The translations under genes were made by a program, and so were the position numbers. A stretch of DNA of 64,000 bases from Rotaria sp. Silwood1 (Eukaryota > Rotifera > Eurotatoria > Philodinida > Philodinidae). Below, piece after piece: positions 37,083-50,254 of this stretch; the first letter of the stretch is position 1, and each line of letters opens with the position of its first letter. The DNA lies in assembly GCA_905250075.1 (NCBI GenBank), contig CAJNOP010000348.1:128786-192785 (forward strand). The letters run 5' to 3'. The notes beneath the pieces were generated by a model, which was not told the DNA's origin, did no database searches, and saw only the letters and a program-made list of their open reading frames with translations.

Positions 37083-40000
37083 ATGATTCGTTCTGATAAT
37101 TAAATTAACACGCAAAAACTGAACGTTTCTTCTCATGGACATTGCAATAATTTTAATAAAAGTCGTATTAAAACCTAATCTATAAAACTCAGTATTTTCT
37201 GGACCAAGTTGATCTTACAGATTATAGAGAGATAAAAAATCATTCTGTGATTCCTTTACTTCCCATTGTGATTCGAGAAAAGCCACTGATAAAGTAACTT
37301 TATACATAGAATATTAATCTTTCTGATATACCGATCATATTACAAAACCACTGCCTTCTATTTTTAATTATGATGAAAGCTATTATTTTTGATTTATATG
37401 AACATCAATAAGTTCAAAGTCAGAAGAATTAGAGACAGAATTTGATTTCATATCAAGAACCGATTGAATTAATTATTGTAGAAATTGTTAAGTGAATATG
37501 AGTGTGAATTCAAATTTAAGTGACTAAATTCTCTACACTTTCGAATATACCCATTTTGAATGTAGTTTTATTTACATTGCCTATCCATTTTATATATATA
37601 CTTTGTTACCGAGTTTTATTCGTATCCGAAAGTCATGATATTTTTGTTCATAAAATATTGAGATTTACTATTGAATTCTAAACAAAATGAACTATTTAGT
37701 TTCTCAAAAGTTCGATATTGATTTTGCTCTAGACAATCTTTTTCTTGGAATTCGATGATGATAACAAATATATAGTTGATATTGATTTTATTCTTGCTTT
37801 TGGTTGAAATTGCAATTTTCTACGAAAGAATAAAATCCTGTAAGGCTTAGTATTTTTCTCTATGTACTGAAAAGAGGTTAATATGCTGAGCACTAATAAG
37901 ATCCGAACGTTCGTGTGTTCGTTATGCAGAACAAAAGAATGTAAATATATATATGGATGAATTGCAACTTTATTGTACCGTTCGTAGTTCCATATGTAAA
38001 ACTTTAATAACTTCAGTTCCTCTTGGCCAATCTCTATGAAAATTTCGGAGTATGCTGCCGTAGTTGATGCTCACTACCACACAAAAAATCACGAATTTAT
38101 CATTAGCCTATCCCGAGATACTGCATACACAAGGTTAAAATGGCTGATTTCTACTGCCACCTGTGGACAGAAAATGACCCATCACTAATTGGTTTCTTGT
38201 CATTTGAATTTTGACAGTTTTTGACATTTACAGTGGGCAGTGTATACATCATGAATATGAGACTGGCTAGTTCTTTCATCGCAGTTTATGTTATATTTTT
38301 TTCCGAATATCAGGTGTACCGTCAATGGTCAATATGGTGTCACACGAGATTTAAAAACGCCTTTGCTATATAACAAAGCATTCAAAATTTGTCGGATTGG
38401 TTTTGAATGAAAGCTTATCAGTGGGGAATAAAACTACCAAAGATGATTCGAAAGTTTTACTTATTCTTATTAAGAAAGGGACATTAAATAAAATTTGAAA
38501 ATATAGTTGTCACACTAAATGTCACACGAGATTTCATACTTTGTGTGTCGTATTAACTCTTGTAAATTAAGGCATATTGAGCTGAAATTTTTATCATTTT
38601 ATTTGTTAGTTGTGGCCAGATATTGCTGAAAATATCACGGTTAGAAAATGCTCCTTTCGCATAATAGAGAGGAAAATAGTGTAAAAATGTCACACGAGAT
38701 TGTTGGCAAACTGTCACACGAGATTTTTTCAAAAAAGTGCCAGATGAGATTTTTATGTGGATAACTATCCAGTAACTGAGATTAAGGTGAATAAAGGGCA
38801 TATTAGTCGCTTTCATGTTTAAGTGACTATCACTACTCACGCGAACTAATTCTAACACATTCCTCACGAGTTAATAAATTTGCTGTGAAAGATGCGTATA
38901 CACGATCTATACTCAATTTAACAGTGGTAGTCGGGAAAATTTATTCATATCCATCTCTCATATAGTGTAGTAAGATGCACTACTCCCAATCTCTAAAATC
39001 GGAAATTTTTTTTTCATCGATTTTTTTCTCAAAACGGTACAATAAAGTTGCAATTCATCCATATACATATGGTTCATTACAAATTGAAAGAAAGTACACG
39101 TATAGAGTACATGAGGGTGAATGTTTAGAGAAATAATCTTCAAGGATTTTGCTGAAGACATTCAAACTCAAGTTTTATCTAACTCGAAAAGAACTTTGAG
39201 GTGATATGAAAATATAGACAAATGTGAAATAAGAATAGGTCGATGAAACTCGAAACTTTGTAATTGATCATTTTATTTCTATCATATATTTTCCAATTCA
39301 ATAGCCGGCTTAGCAATGTTTGCTCTATGTTACTTGTATTTTTTGAATATTTCAATTGCATCCAAAGAAAAATGAATGAAATTTTTATTGATAATAGATC
39401 CAACTGTTCTCTATCAATGATAAAGATTTCAAAGTGATTGCTTTTCTCATAACGAGAATATACAATTCTGGCTCAAAGTAGATACTCCTCATGAAATACT
39501 ACTAGTTTTTATAATATTTAACAGATATTTTCAATATATGCATACAATAATAAACCCTAATCTCAAGCGCCAACTCACTTTCTATTGTTTCATATGTACT
39601 GTAGTTATGATTGACACATCGACTTTTTCCTAGTGAAAAAACATATTCAACAGAAAAATGCACACAAAAAAAATTTTGTTTGTCATTCTGGTATTCTATC
39701 AGCTACTATGGTTTCTTTTTCTAGAACTTAATGCAGCTTCACATGTCGACTTTAGTTTTACTAAAGTCTATGACACATAGTCAAGATCATAGTGATTAGC
39801 ACACCCAGAAATAGTGAATCTAGAACGTAGCGTACGCTTGACTTTGTTTAATGCTATGACTATCAAACTTTCAGAACAGACTTATCGTTTTGTCGAAATT
39901 CTCTACCAAAAATTTCCAAATGAGTCGATCCTAGTCATATTAAAATATCAGTATTTGTTCTTGAACATACATTCTCAACGACAAGAAAATAGTTCAGTTA

Positions 40001-41101
40001 TTTTAAAATGATTTTTAACGAAATTCAAACTCGAGATAACTATACAACATGGGTCTTTTGAATGGAGAGTTCGATGAAAATATTCATGACAATATGATTG
40101 AAATAAGCTAATCACAAGAAGACGATCGTGTGTGAATCAATACTTTAGGAAAAAATAGATTGATAAAGACAAGCAAGTTGTTGCTTGTGATTATGATTTA
40201 TTATCTTATGCATGCAACTAATATATTAGCATAATCTCATAAAGAATACTAGCACTTCCTGGGCAACAATTACTTTTTGTTCAAGATTGTAGATATCACA
40301 ATGAAAAAAAATCTCTGTAGTATTTAATCATGTTGGGCACGTCATTATTGTTGTTGGAAAGAATGTTTTGACGCATTCTTCCATTGGTAAATATTAATTA
40401 TAGTTTTTGGTATTTGAATTAATTCGTGAAGAATTGCAAGAGAATCAGAGGCGGAGAGAAAGCAACACTACACTATTATTTTCTATTTGTTGACTTTAGA
40501 TAAACAATAAGGCAATCTCTCTAATACAACATAATTTTAATTATAAAGAATAAAAAGACTAAAGTTGAATTTTGATTATTCGAACTCTTGAAAAAAAAAA
40601 GCTTCCAACGAATTTTTTTATGATTTATATGTAAAATAGAATAGAATTATTATTTATTAAAGCCTCAAAAAGAACAATTTAGCAACATCTCTCAAAGCTT
40701 ATGATTTCGTAGATCAAATTTAATGTATATCTTATATGATGTCAAGAAATGTTAGTCTTCGTCAATATTTATAAATGAGTTAACTTCAAGAACAAGATTC
40801 TCTATAAATATTTAAATATATAGCAATAAAATTGATTTTATCTATAGATTATAATATTTTTCTTTGTCAAATTGACTTTAATATTCTTTTATTAACATCT
40901 TTTCATCAAAGAACAAATATTGACAATATATAATAACTTTCAATAGTGTAAGTAAGTAGATGGGGTATGATTCGCGCATGATAAAAAAATGATTGGAGAA
41001 TCATTTTTATACAATGAACATAACATCATCATGTAATATATATACTCGATTAGTCATCAAATAAAAGATAAATAAATATATTCTTGTTATTATTAATTTT
41101 C
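37083..41101. other. Intergenic region with one DNA transposon-like element
   Basis: Outside the element at 37950-39065 I see no gene. Open frames at 39179-39403 and 39814-40011 have no family signature. Confidence 0.6.
37950..39065. mobile_element. 1.1-kb transposon-like element with perfect 31-bp inverted ends and internal 14-bp repeats
   Basis: The ends, 37952-37982 and 39033-39063, are exact inverse copies over 31 bp starting TATGGATGAATTGCAACTTT. A TA or TATA on both flanks fits a Tc1/mariner-type target, but the AT-rich context makes this weak. The interior holds TGTCACACGAGATT four times without error in the same orientation (38339, 38520, 38688, 38712), plus degenerate copies at about 38508 and 38737. 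No long open frame is present; the minus-strand frame 38553-38867 runs through the repeats. It is most likely non-autonomous. Confidence 0.85.
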
Positions 41102-41731
41102 ATGGCTTCCACACATCATCTTCGTATTTTGGCTTTCGGTGCATCACTTACTGAAGGTTTCTATTCAGATGGTTGTCTATTTCATCCATATACTATTCGT
41201 CTTTCTCAACTTTTACGCCCATTATTTACGACAGTTGATGTTGATAATGCAGGTTTAAGTGGTGAAGCAGTTTTAAGTGACACAATGTTACCAAGACTTA
41301 AACGATTATTATCAGCAGCAACAAATAAATATAACTGGGTACTGATTTTAGCTGGTACAAATGATACAATACGTGATCAACAAAAAGCTTCTCGAATCTT
41401 CGATGGTTATAAATTATTAATTAATGAATGTCATAAACATGGAGCTCGAGTACTTAGTATGACTTTACCTGAAACAATGTATCCGCGAGAATTACCATTT
41501 GATAAAGAACGACAAGAATTTAATCGATTATTACGAGAAGAATTAGTATCAAAAGATAACTATGATAATAATAATATTGTAATTCTTGATGTTGATCGAC
41601 TTTTACCACAACATTCACTTTCTTCTGTTGAACGTCGAGAGATTTGGGATGATGGAGTACATTTAACACCAAAAGGTTATGATCGATTAGGACAATTAGT
41701 TTTCAATGTACTTAAACCTTATCTATCTTAG
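41102..41731 (+). CDS. SGNH-hydrolase (GDSL-like) esterase
   Basis: SGNH hydrolases are esterases and lipases with a flavodoxin-like fold. One exon; the ATG at 41102 is the first in frame, giving 209 residues without a signal peptide, so probably cytoplasmic. Block I reads FGASLTEG: the nucleophile Ser is kept but the usual Asp of GDS is Ala. Block II Gly is in NAGLSGE, block III Asn in LAGTND, and the catalytic Asp and His in DDGVHLTPKGY close to the C-terminus. The FHPY after block I resembles a subgroup I recall from microbial eukaryotes and fungi (recollection, not a search). Absence of introns fits possible horizontal origin. The natural ester substrate is unknown. Confidence 0.87.
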   Translation: MASTHHLRILAFGASLTEGFYSDGCLFHPYTIRLSQLLRPLFTTVDVDNAGLSGEAVLSDTMLPRLKRLLSAATNKYNWVLILAGTNDTIRDQQKASRIFDGYKLLINECHKHGARVLSMTLPETMYPRELPFDKERQEFNRLLREELVSKDNYDNNNIVILDVDRLLPQHSLSSVERREIWDDGVHLTPKGYDRLGQLVFNVLKPYLS

Positions 41732-41779
41732 ATTGATTTTAGTTTAGTTTTTAAATCCAATGTCATGTGTATTATATAA

Positions 41780-41785
41780 AATAAA
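41780..41785 (+). terminator. Candidate poly(A) signal AATAAA of the SGNH gene
   Basis: AATAAA 49 bases after the stop codon. Confidence 0.5.
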
Positions 41786-41988
41786 TTGAAAAGTATTTTT
41801 ACATTCAATTAAAAATATACATAAAAAAGGAAAACCTATAAAAATTTATATGATTCTTTATTTGTTTCTTTTCTGTGTTTTTTATCATGTGAGAAAAATT
41901 CATATTATTTTTTATTTGAATAAAAGTCGTTGTCTCTTTTTATTTCAACCAAATATTAAACGTGCATTATTTTATTGAAAAATAACAT

Positions 41989-42424
41989 ATGCAAACGTCA
42001 AAAATCTCATCAGATACTTACCCAAATGAAGTCAAACGTGTAAGCATTCATACAGTTCATCATGTCAAAAAAAGTGAACATCATTTCATACGGGTTAGTT
42101 TATTTATTTATAGAAAATTCGTTATTTTACAATAAATCAATTATATATCCTAGTCTAAATTCAATCGAATAAGCAGTATGCAGAGTACAGTAACACCAGA
42201 TATTCTTGACACACCAAGGAGTACTATTGAAATAACATCAGTACCAGAATCAAAAAAACAGTAAATATAATGGTTAATTGCAATGGGATTAACTTTCTTT
42301 CATGTTTAATTTTAGACTATTTAATTTAAATCGAAATCGTATAATTTTTATTACTATTGGTGTTTTACTTGCACTTTCAACTTCAATTACTGCTATTGCG
42401 CTTGCTATTAAATTTCAGTCGTAA
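41989..42424 (+). CDS. Small single-pass membrane protein, three exons
   Basis: I do not recognise a family. Three short exons, 41989-42093, 42154-42260 and 42316-42424, join with matching phases (0 and 2) through standard GT-AG introns of 60 and 55 bp into 106 residues. Residues 1-70 are hydrophilic and rich in Ser, Thr, His and Lys (VKRVSIHTVHHVKKSEHH; ISSMQSTVTPDILDTPRST). The last exon encodes NLNRNRIIFITIGVLLALST followed by SITAIALAIKF, a single transmembrane helix ending four residues from the C-terminus. Positive charges just before the helix place the N-terminal region in the cytoplasm, as in a tail-anchored protein (inference). It starts 258 bp after the SGNH stop codon on the same strand. 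Support comes from the splice structure and the open frame, not from homology. Confidence 0.65.
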
Positions 42425-42633
42425 ACTTATATTGAATGCAATTGTTAATAAAAATCGACTGTAATACACGTTGTTTATAAAAAATAAATTATATATTGAA
42501 GTTGTAAGGTGATAGATAATTTTTTATTTAACTAGTAAAATTCTAGCCATTTCTTTGTAGTCTTCAAGTGGCAAGAAACATTTCAAGTATTTGTAAAAGA
42601 CCCGAACACTCAGAAACATTCATATTTTTTTTT

Positions 42634-43198
42634 CCAGTGAAGAGGCCTACTCAAGTTAGGTACATACCCACAACATTAGGTTGTTATATGCTTGTCTAAG
42701 AAAAATAGCTAGCATATATTCTCGAGTGTCAGTGCAGTCTATGAATCTTCTCTTCGCTCATGCAAAGTCACACTCTTACCATGAAGTTGTATACCTTATA
42801 TGTGTGTTTCAGCTTTTGAAATTCAGTCGTCAAACTATCCAATTTCTTGAGAGAAGACCACATGTCGAAAACAAGATGTCTGAAAGTTTTAATGAACATA
42901 CATCTTTGTAAAATATAGCATTATCAAAAATTGCAGTCCTCTCTCTTGTTTCAATTACAAGTTATGAATCACCAAAGTTACCTAACATTTGGATTTTTAG
43001 CCATATTGAATTTGTCATAAAAAGTTAAAATATTTTTCCACGGGACTTGCATCAAAGTTCATTAAATTTCTCGTTCTACAAAAATATCTTAAATTAATGT
43101 TTAAAATTGAGAAAGTACATCCTTGGTTTTTTTTAGACAAGCATAGAAAAATCTAATATTTTGGGTACGTACTTAACTCAAGTAGGCCTTCTCACTGG
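42634..43198. mobile_element. Inverted-repeat element, about 565 bp
   Basis: The left end CCAGTGAAGAGGCCTACTCA and the right end (inverse: CCAGTGAGAAGGCCTACTTG) match with few mismatches and continue through TTAGGTACATACCCA. A second inverted pair lies inside (TGCTTGTCTAAGAAAAA near 42687, its inverse near 43130). The CAGTG terminus is hAT-like, but I see no 8-bp target duplication. The frame 42681-42911 inside it has no signature. Confidence 0.7.
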
Positions 43199-46100
43199 CA
43201 AAAGATTTAGGTATTCATGTCTCTTAAAAATACTCAAACATTTTATATTTTATATTCGTAAATTTATTTCCTTTTTTTCGTAAAACAATCTATGAATACA
43301 AGGTTTTAGAGCAGGAAAATGTGAAATGCAATATGACTTTTACAGCTTCAGATTTTATCGGTCCCATGGTTCGTCCTATTTTGTTCGGAAGTAAAAATGT
43401 TGAGAACTGAAGTGGAAACTTCTGAATATTTTCTTGTTAAGAAAAGAAAAACCTATTAGATAAACTTAAATTGATAATCATGGGGAGATTACTTTATTCC
43501 AACTATTTCCTGACACATTTCTTCATCATCCTTTTACTTAATCTTCCAGCGATGTGGTAAGAAAGTAGTTCTTATATTAGAAAGAGATGTTATTCATATG
43601 CTATTTGTTGAAAGGCTGTAACCCTATATGAGTTTGCAAGTCTCCGAGTTTACAAGTCAAAATTGTAGTGATCTGTTGGATTCAATCTAACTGTGATAAT
43701 TTAACACAGTGACAAAAGAGATTTTCGAAGACTATCGCGAAAGCAGCAGCCTTTCAGTCGCAATAAAATAATGATTATATCGATTATACAGAATGTCTAT
43801 TCAATTTTCTAATACTGTTAACCGTTTTTTTTTCTGTTTCGATATGAATATCGCTCTACTCTTCAAATACACGCAGGTCCATATTTACACAACTACGACC
43901 AATTATTTTCTTGTGTCCGTAATAAATGCTAAACAAAAATCTTTTTTTTTCCTTCATGCTCTATGATTTCACAGAGGAATAAGTAACATAGTCATCATCA
44001 TGTTTTATTATATTTTTACACATCAGAACACATATTGCTCATATGATGCTTGTGATAGCTAGCAATGATGGCAAAACATTTTAATTAAAATTTATGAAAT
44101 AAAAGGAAATCGCAATGTATAAATCTAACATATGATTCATGGATAATAGAAAATTGTGAAGGCAATGGGAAAACAAAAATTTCTTAATAAAACTCATTTT
44201 CACTTGCATAAATCGCCTGATACGACAGTTATCAACATTATTAATTATTGTAAATTTTTGACATTCATCTGAAATAGACACATCAGCTAGCTTGCGCACA
44301 ATAAGAACGAGCAATAAACTTGATGGAATATCAAAAAAATCTGATTTATTGGAAGCCTTTTATCAAATTGAACTACAAACCTGGACCAGCCTTCTTGTTG
44401 AATAAAGAAACCAGGCTCTTCTGCTACTTCTCAAACATAATTTTAAAGACTTCAGTCTATTGCTAAGTATTTTAACACATTTTGGTGTTATAAGTACACT
44501 ATTTTCCTATAACATCTACAGATTGAATGAAACTTATAGAACACTATAAATATTTCTGATTTAGTACAGTCAAACATAATTAGAGCTATTTCATACAATA
44601 GTAGATTTTGGTTTTACTGTTGCTATGACAAATTTTATTTATCAATTAACTTTTCTTTTTGTTAACATAATGCTATTTTCAACTACGCAAAAACTTATAA
44701 TTTGTTAAGCATCGAGTGAACAACAATATTTCTGAGAGATAGCCAACATATAGTTAAAAGTTTAATCTTTCACTTGTTCGTATATTCAAAAGAGTGCCAT
44801 ATGTTGACGATAAAACCGAGAAGAGTACGCGTCAAAAACAATGGCGATCTGCAGTTCCCTATACATAGGTATTGTAAATATATTTTCGAATATAACTGAA
44901 GCTCAATAACTTTGATAGACATTTCGGATGTAATTACAACATCAATGCATAAATAAAAAGTGCATTTAAATTAACTTTAAAATTTTTTTAATATGTTTAT
45001 TTACTATTAGGAATCTCTCATACTTTTCTTTAGGATAAAATTACCAGAAAACAACAAATATATCTCTTAAAGTAGTGTATCTTGCACTTCTGTCGTAATG
45101 AGCTCTTTTAAACCTAACAATCACATACTTCAATATTAACGAATAAGTCGAATGCATTCAACAAATCGATCAGATTATTTTCGAAACTCAATATAATGTC
45201 TTACGTTAGTAAAGATATAGGCGTGTTTTATCTAAAATTGAAAGGATCGATGACTATTTGAAGATATGATGGCTTGGGTATGCATGTGACTGATGCGAAA
45301 TCTTACGCATACCCTTCATTTTTGGATTTGTTAACAGAGAGAGAGAAAAAAGCGCAACGAGAGCACCATATAGAAGTTTGCATCAGACCACTGTATTTGT
45401 TTTGCAAAGGTTTAAATAAGAAAAGACAATGAATTAAAGGAAGTGTTCTCTTATAGAGTCAGAGAGAATGTTGTCGAAGTTGAAACTTTGAGATAGCATG
45501 TCAACCTAAAAAATACATGAACTTTTCACAAATTTGAATTCTATCTGAATTTGTGACCTTGATAGCTTTCATGCTAACTATCAAAGGCAAAGGTTTTATG
45601 AATGATATATGAGACGATCCTTTTTCTAGACAGTGCTTTTTCACGGACACAATTTAGCATAGATACTGAAATCAATTTCTTTATCGTTTTTCGAACAAAA
45701 TTCTTGATCGCTTTTCTCGCTTTATAATATATCGTTCTTTTCTGCAAATAGGTTCTTGGACTGATTAAAGATCATATGATAGTGCTTATATCTTTTAGAG
45801 ACTATATATATGCCAAATAATTTCTTCTGTACATGAACAACATGAGTTATTAGTATCCAAATAGTTTCATATCGGATTCTTGGAAATATTTACCTTGAGT
45901 TGGATTGATATTGTTCAATAATTGAACAATCTTAATATTAGATTTGGAAAAATCCTTTTTTTGAATATCTTCAGAGATGATTGTATAAAATTCGGATTGA
46001 ACGTTGATCTAATCCTACTAGAAGCTATGCCTCGATAGTATTTGACTATCGGAAGAACGTTTACGACGGGTCGTCGATCAAGTTCGTATCGTATCTGCTT

Positions 46101-48924
46101 ATTTGCGAACATAAAAGGCAAATTTTTAAATTCTTTAACTAAGTTCAATAATTTTCTAAATTCAGAAAAGTTTGAAATTCTTATTTTTCAAATTTCGGAA
46201 AATTTGCTCATAATCATTGTAAAACTTTTACATTTAATTTTACTTGTAATGCATTGCAATTTAACGAAGTTCTCTAGACTTCAGTTCTACTCTGCATGCC
46301 ACAAGCTTTTTTTCTCCAATTTGAGCATACCATCTCATTATCTTTGTAGCAATCCTAGTGAAAATACTCGTCCCATGAGTACTCAAACTATTTTGTGTAT
46401 ACGAATGCTGTTTGTATACTATGAACAATATTTATATGAATGTTTCACTACAGATACACTCATGGGCAATGACGCAAGTGCTCAATGCAATATTCATGTT
46501 CGTTTTTTCGATGAATATTTAACAACAAATTGGTGTACTTAGATATACAAAAATAGACTGAATCATTCATATGATTGTAGTGAGTGATGATTTTAAGAAA
46601 AGAAAAACTTTTCATTTAAAACTGTGAAGTTGTCAGTTCGATTGAAAATTTGTTGTCAACATGTTAATAGAGATTCGTTCAAATTTGATACTCTAAACTT
46701 GAATAAAAAGTTCTGTATTAAAATACAGGTTTCCATATTAAGACTAGAATGCAATGAAACAAAACGAACTAGCAACTCTTGTTATAAATCGATTACAATT
46801 TAAAAATATGAAGATTTATAGATAATACTATAGACAAATAATTTCGGGTTTTTCCATCCCTTACTGAAAAGGCTAGATAGTTATAAACTGAAGAATTTCT
46901 GTTTAATTATTTTTTGTTTAGTAATCAACACTGCATGTTTATTTGTGATAAGACTCGGCGCTTACATAGAATATTTTATGTTTCATTATTCTTTTCATCT
47001 ATTTTCGTTCAATTTATGTTTTAGTAAAATTTCTTCGTCGTTAGCGGAAAAAGTACGATATTTCTTTAGTGTGATATCATAAAAATAATTAGTTGTTTTT
47101 TCATGTTTGAAAGATCAAACAAAGATGTACAGCTTTAAAAAGACAAAATTTTTTAAAATTCTCTTGTTTTTTAAATGTTACCTTTTTCTATGAATTTAGG
47201 AACAACTTAAGAAAATCTTATTTTTATTATATAAACTTGAAGAATTATTTCACTTACTTCTCTAACAATCAAAATTCCTCTAGGCTTATTATTCGTTTTG
47301 AAAAATGTCAAGATAAAGTGATCACTGTAGTTCTTATTTTCATTATTTTCTCAAATTTTCATTATGTACTTCTTTATATTTTCTTATTTAATTCTATGTA
47401 TAGATAAAATAAATGTAATACGATAACATTCAGTAGAATGTAGTCTGTTTGATTTACTTTTTTCAAACGAATGTTTTAATTTTTAATCAGACAGTTCGAC
47501 ATATGTTTTTACTACTAAATGCATTGATAATTTACAAATGTAATTGTAACATCTGTTATTTTTGTGATTCTATGGATAAATGTTTATTTGAGGAATAAAA
47601 TCAAGTTTAGTCATGTGAAATTTGTATATCTTATTTGAAATGCGCCATATCAACTGATCAACTGAGAAGCAAAAATGAAATAATGCATACATTTTATCTG
47701 CACTTCATCTTGTTATTTACTATGCAAATCAAGAGAATGGTAATTAATGTATTTTTATAACATAAAGATTTTTTCTTCGAGTATTATTAGCTATGTGTCA
47801 TGCACAAACATGATTTATCAATATCAATTATCTAGCATGAATAGCAAAAGTTAATTATCAAATCAATTATTCATGTCAATTAGATGATTCTAATAATAAA
47901 ATGATTGCAAAACAAGTCAAAGCAGTTGTGAAACAAAATAATAAGTTTTTCGAAATATCAGAGATTTTCGATATCATCTACATAGAATATTGGCTCGGAG
48001 ATAAAAAAAGAAGCAGAAGCAGAAACAGATGAAGAATCTGAAAAAATAGAAGACTATAATAATATCCATATCCACTTTAAAAATCATAAATATGGACAAA
48101 GAAACGAAGCAATGATACATATTCAATTTACATAGCTATGAATAGTTTTTATATTTAATTTTTCTTCCATACACTTGTTTTTCTACAACTTCATAATTCA
48201 ATATATGTTTCATAAATTTTCTCATAAGGACTGAAGAAAAAACAACTTTGATCATTTTCGTGTCATTATGATAGTCTTGGAAAAAAACGAAGTTTTTTTT
48301 AATTACAATTATCTATTCTCCATTTTATTTCAATAATGTTCAATATATAATTATTAACTGCTTGAAATATACAGGTTCTCATATCAAGTTTATGTTCAAT
48401 TAAACCTCATAAATACAAACATTTTCAGTTAATAACAATAACATTCTCTGTAATCTTATTTCTTTTGTAACACACTTTTTTTCTCATACTTGCTTACCAT
48501 CAATCATGTAAGCTAAAAAATAGCTTTTTCATTCGATTGATTAAAGGGTAAAAGGTAAATGTATTGATCCGACCTAAAAAACAACATAAGCAGAAATGTG
48601 TTTCTTTTTTTTATGTAAAAATGATTATTTTTTTTTTTTTGAAATTTTTCATGCATAATAATAAAAATAAGATGAATATGATACATTGTATTGTATAAAT
48701 ACTGTAGTTAAATATTTTCTTGTTTCTAATTATTTTACGCATATTCCTATAATTTATAATAAAAAAAAATAAATTACATAGCAAAACATCAACTTTGAAT
48801 TAATTTCTGTCGAAGCAATATCAAATTGAAAAATGTCACATCATCATTATGAAACGTAAATAAGAATTCATCAGAAAAAAATAATATAAAAACAAAAAAT
48901 CTCTGTTTTAGTGAAGGTTCTTCT

Positions 48925-49945
48925 TATCAAAGTAAAGCTCAGCCCCTATGTAACCGGTGTTTCAGCTCTCGAAGTAAAAAATCAGTGTTTTCTAGATGAA
49001 ATACTCACTTAAGTTAGATGGTTTTCTTTTTTTCCTAAAATGAATGTATCTTTGATGACCTTGGAAAAAAGTCTTTTCACTTGTCTATTGCATATTGTTT
49101 TGTACTAAAAGATGCCTCATATTATCAATGAGCCTGTTTGCATACATAACCGGTACAGGACATTTCTGAAAGAGTCCTCTCAAATATCTTTAGTCAAAAT
49201 AGATAAAAGAAAATAATTGAAATGAAGTCAAAACGACATGTGTGTGAAGTAAATATCGATGTCCTTGACAAAATTTAATATTATTCTTTTTTCTTCGTTG
49301 TTCTTTCGTAAATCTATCTTGAAGTCTTGAGTGAGTATTTGTAACAAGAAACTATGCATTCATACCTCTGTAAAACCTCAATATAGATAATGATATGTCT
49401 TATAACTATTGTTACTTGAGAAAATTTCCATTTTTTTTGCTTGTTCTAGGAAAAAGCCGACACAATTTACTTTTCTGGTCCTTCAGCGGATCCACTTGTA
49501 TCAGCAAACCATTGAAGAAAAAGGAGACAAATTTAGCTGAAAGTTCGCTACACTTAACTGAAAAACTTTTTTCTCATTTCTCAGAAAAGCAACCGTGAAA
49601 ATTGACTGATTTTTATATCATTGAAACTACTTTTGCTATTAAAGGATGTTACTGAATGCTATTTTCTCACCTTGATAAGTTTGTGAGGAGTGACAATATT
49701 AATGTAATCGATTGCACAATTCACCAAAAAGTGTATTTATCAGCGAAATCAGTTGATTTCAATAAGTCTGACAATCCTTACTGACGCAGAATTCTTTTTA
49801 TTTTTTTTATACAATTAGTGCTTTTCGAACTGACGTACTTTGCGTAGCGATGAGTAATGAGATATACCAATATCTATTACGTATACAACGCCTACACCTT
49901 TCAGAACCCTTTTTTCTTTCCTCTTCACAGGTTTTGGTAAAAGAA
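48925..49945. repeat. Dispersed direct repeat, copy 1
   Basis: Blocks here recur in the same order and orientation at 54990-57450: TCTAGATGAAAT near 48996 (54 kb copy: 55052), GTCCTTGACAA at 49261 (56699), AATTGAAGA/CATTGAAGA near 49510 (56954), GACGCAGAATTC against GTGGCAGAACCC near 49783 (57298), TTTGCGTAGC at 49848 (57356). Identity is roughly 65-75 per cent. Neither copy has a continuous open frame. It may be an old transposon or a duplicated, decayed gene. Confidence 0.65.
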
Positions 49946-50254
49946 AAAATCTTAAGAGACGATGCATTCGAAATAAATAGGCATAGGATATTTTAAGTAA
50001 AAAGCTTGATAAGAATCAGATGTCGTTTTGCTTTACTATCAGAGGAAATTATCGATCAATGTGCATTTCTGTATAATAGATGTGTTTGGTAGGATTGTCT
50101 TGACTGACATGTACATTTTATCGGTATCATTTAATGCGTCAGATAGGTTACTACGTAGGTGAATAGCCTTGAGACATTGATTACTGCTTTCAATGATGCG
50201 TAGCAGCAATAAATAACTACCTTGCTACTGAGCCATTTCATAACAGTCGAAAAC

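Larger units (their letters stand above)
42425..50254. other. Long gene-poor stretch
   Basis: About 7.8 kb with no gene I can support. It contains an inverted-repeat element (42634-43198) and the first copy of a dispersed direct repeat (48925-49945). The longest open frame, 46042-46542 (+, 166 codons), is Phe/Leu/Ile-rich with no motif or splice context. The rest is AT-rich and unremarkable to my eye. Confidence 0.6.

Noticed and set aside
38339-38725. Regularly repeated 14-mer considered as a CRISPR-like array
   Set aside because: Spacing is irregular (181, 168, 24 bases), the repeat is too short, and the genome is eukaryotic; it sits inside an inverted-repeat element.
46042-46542. 166-codon open frame on the plus strand, the longest in the 43-50 kb stretch
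   Set aside because: Composition is that of AT-rich noise (Phe, Leu, Ile), with no domain, signal or intron signals; a genuine gene cannot be excluded but I cannot support one.
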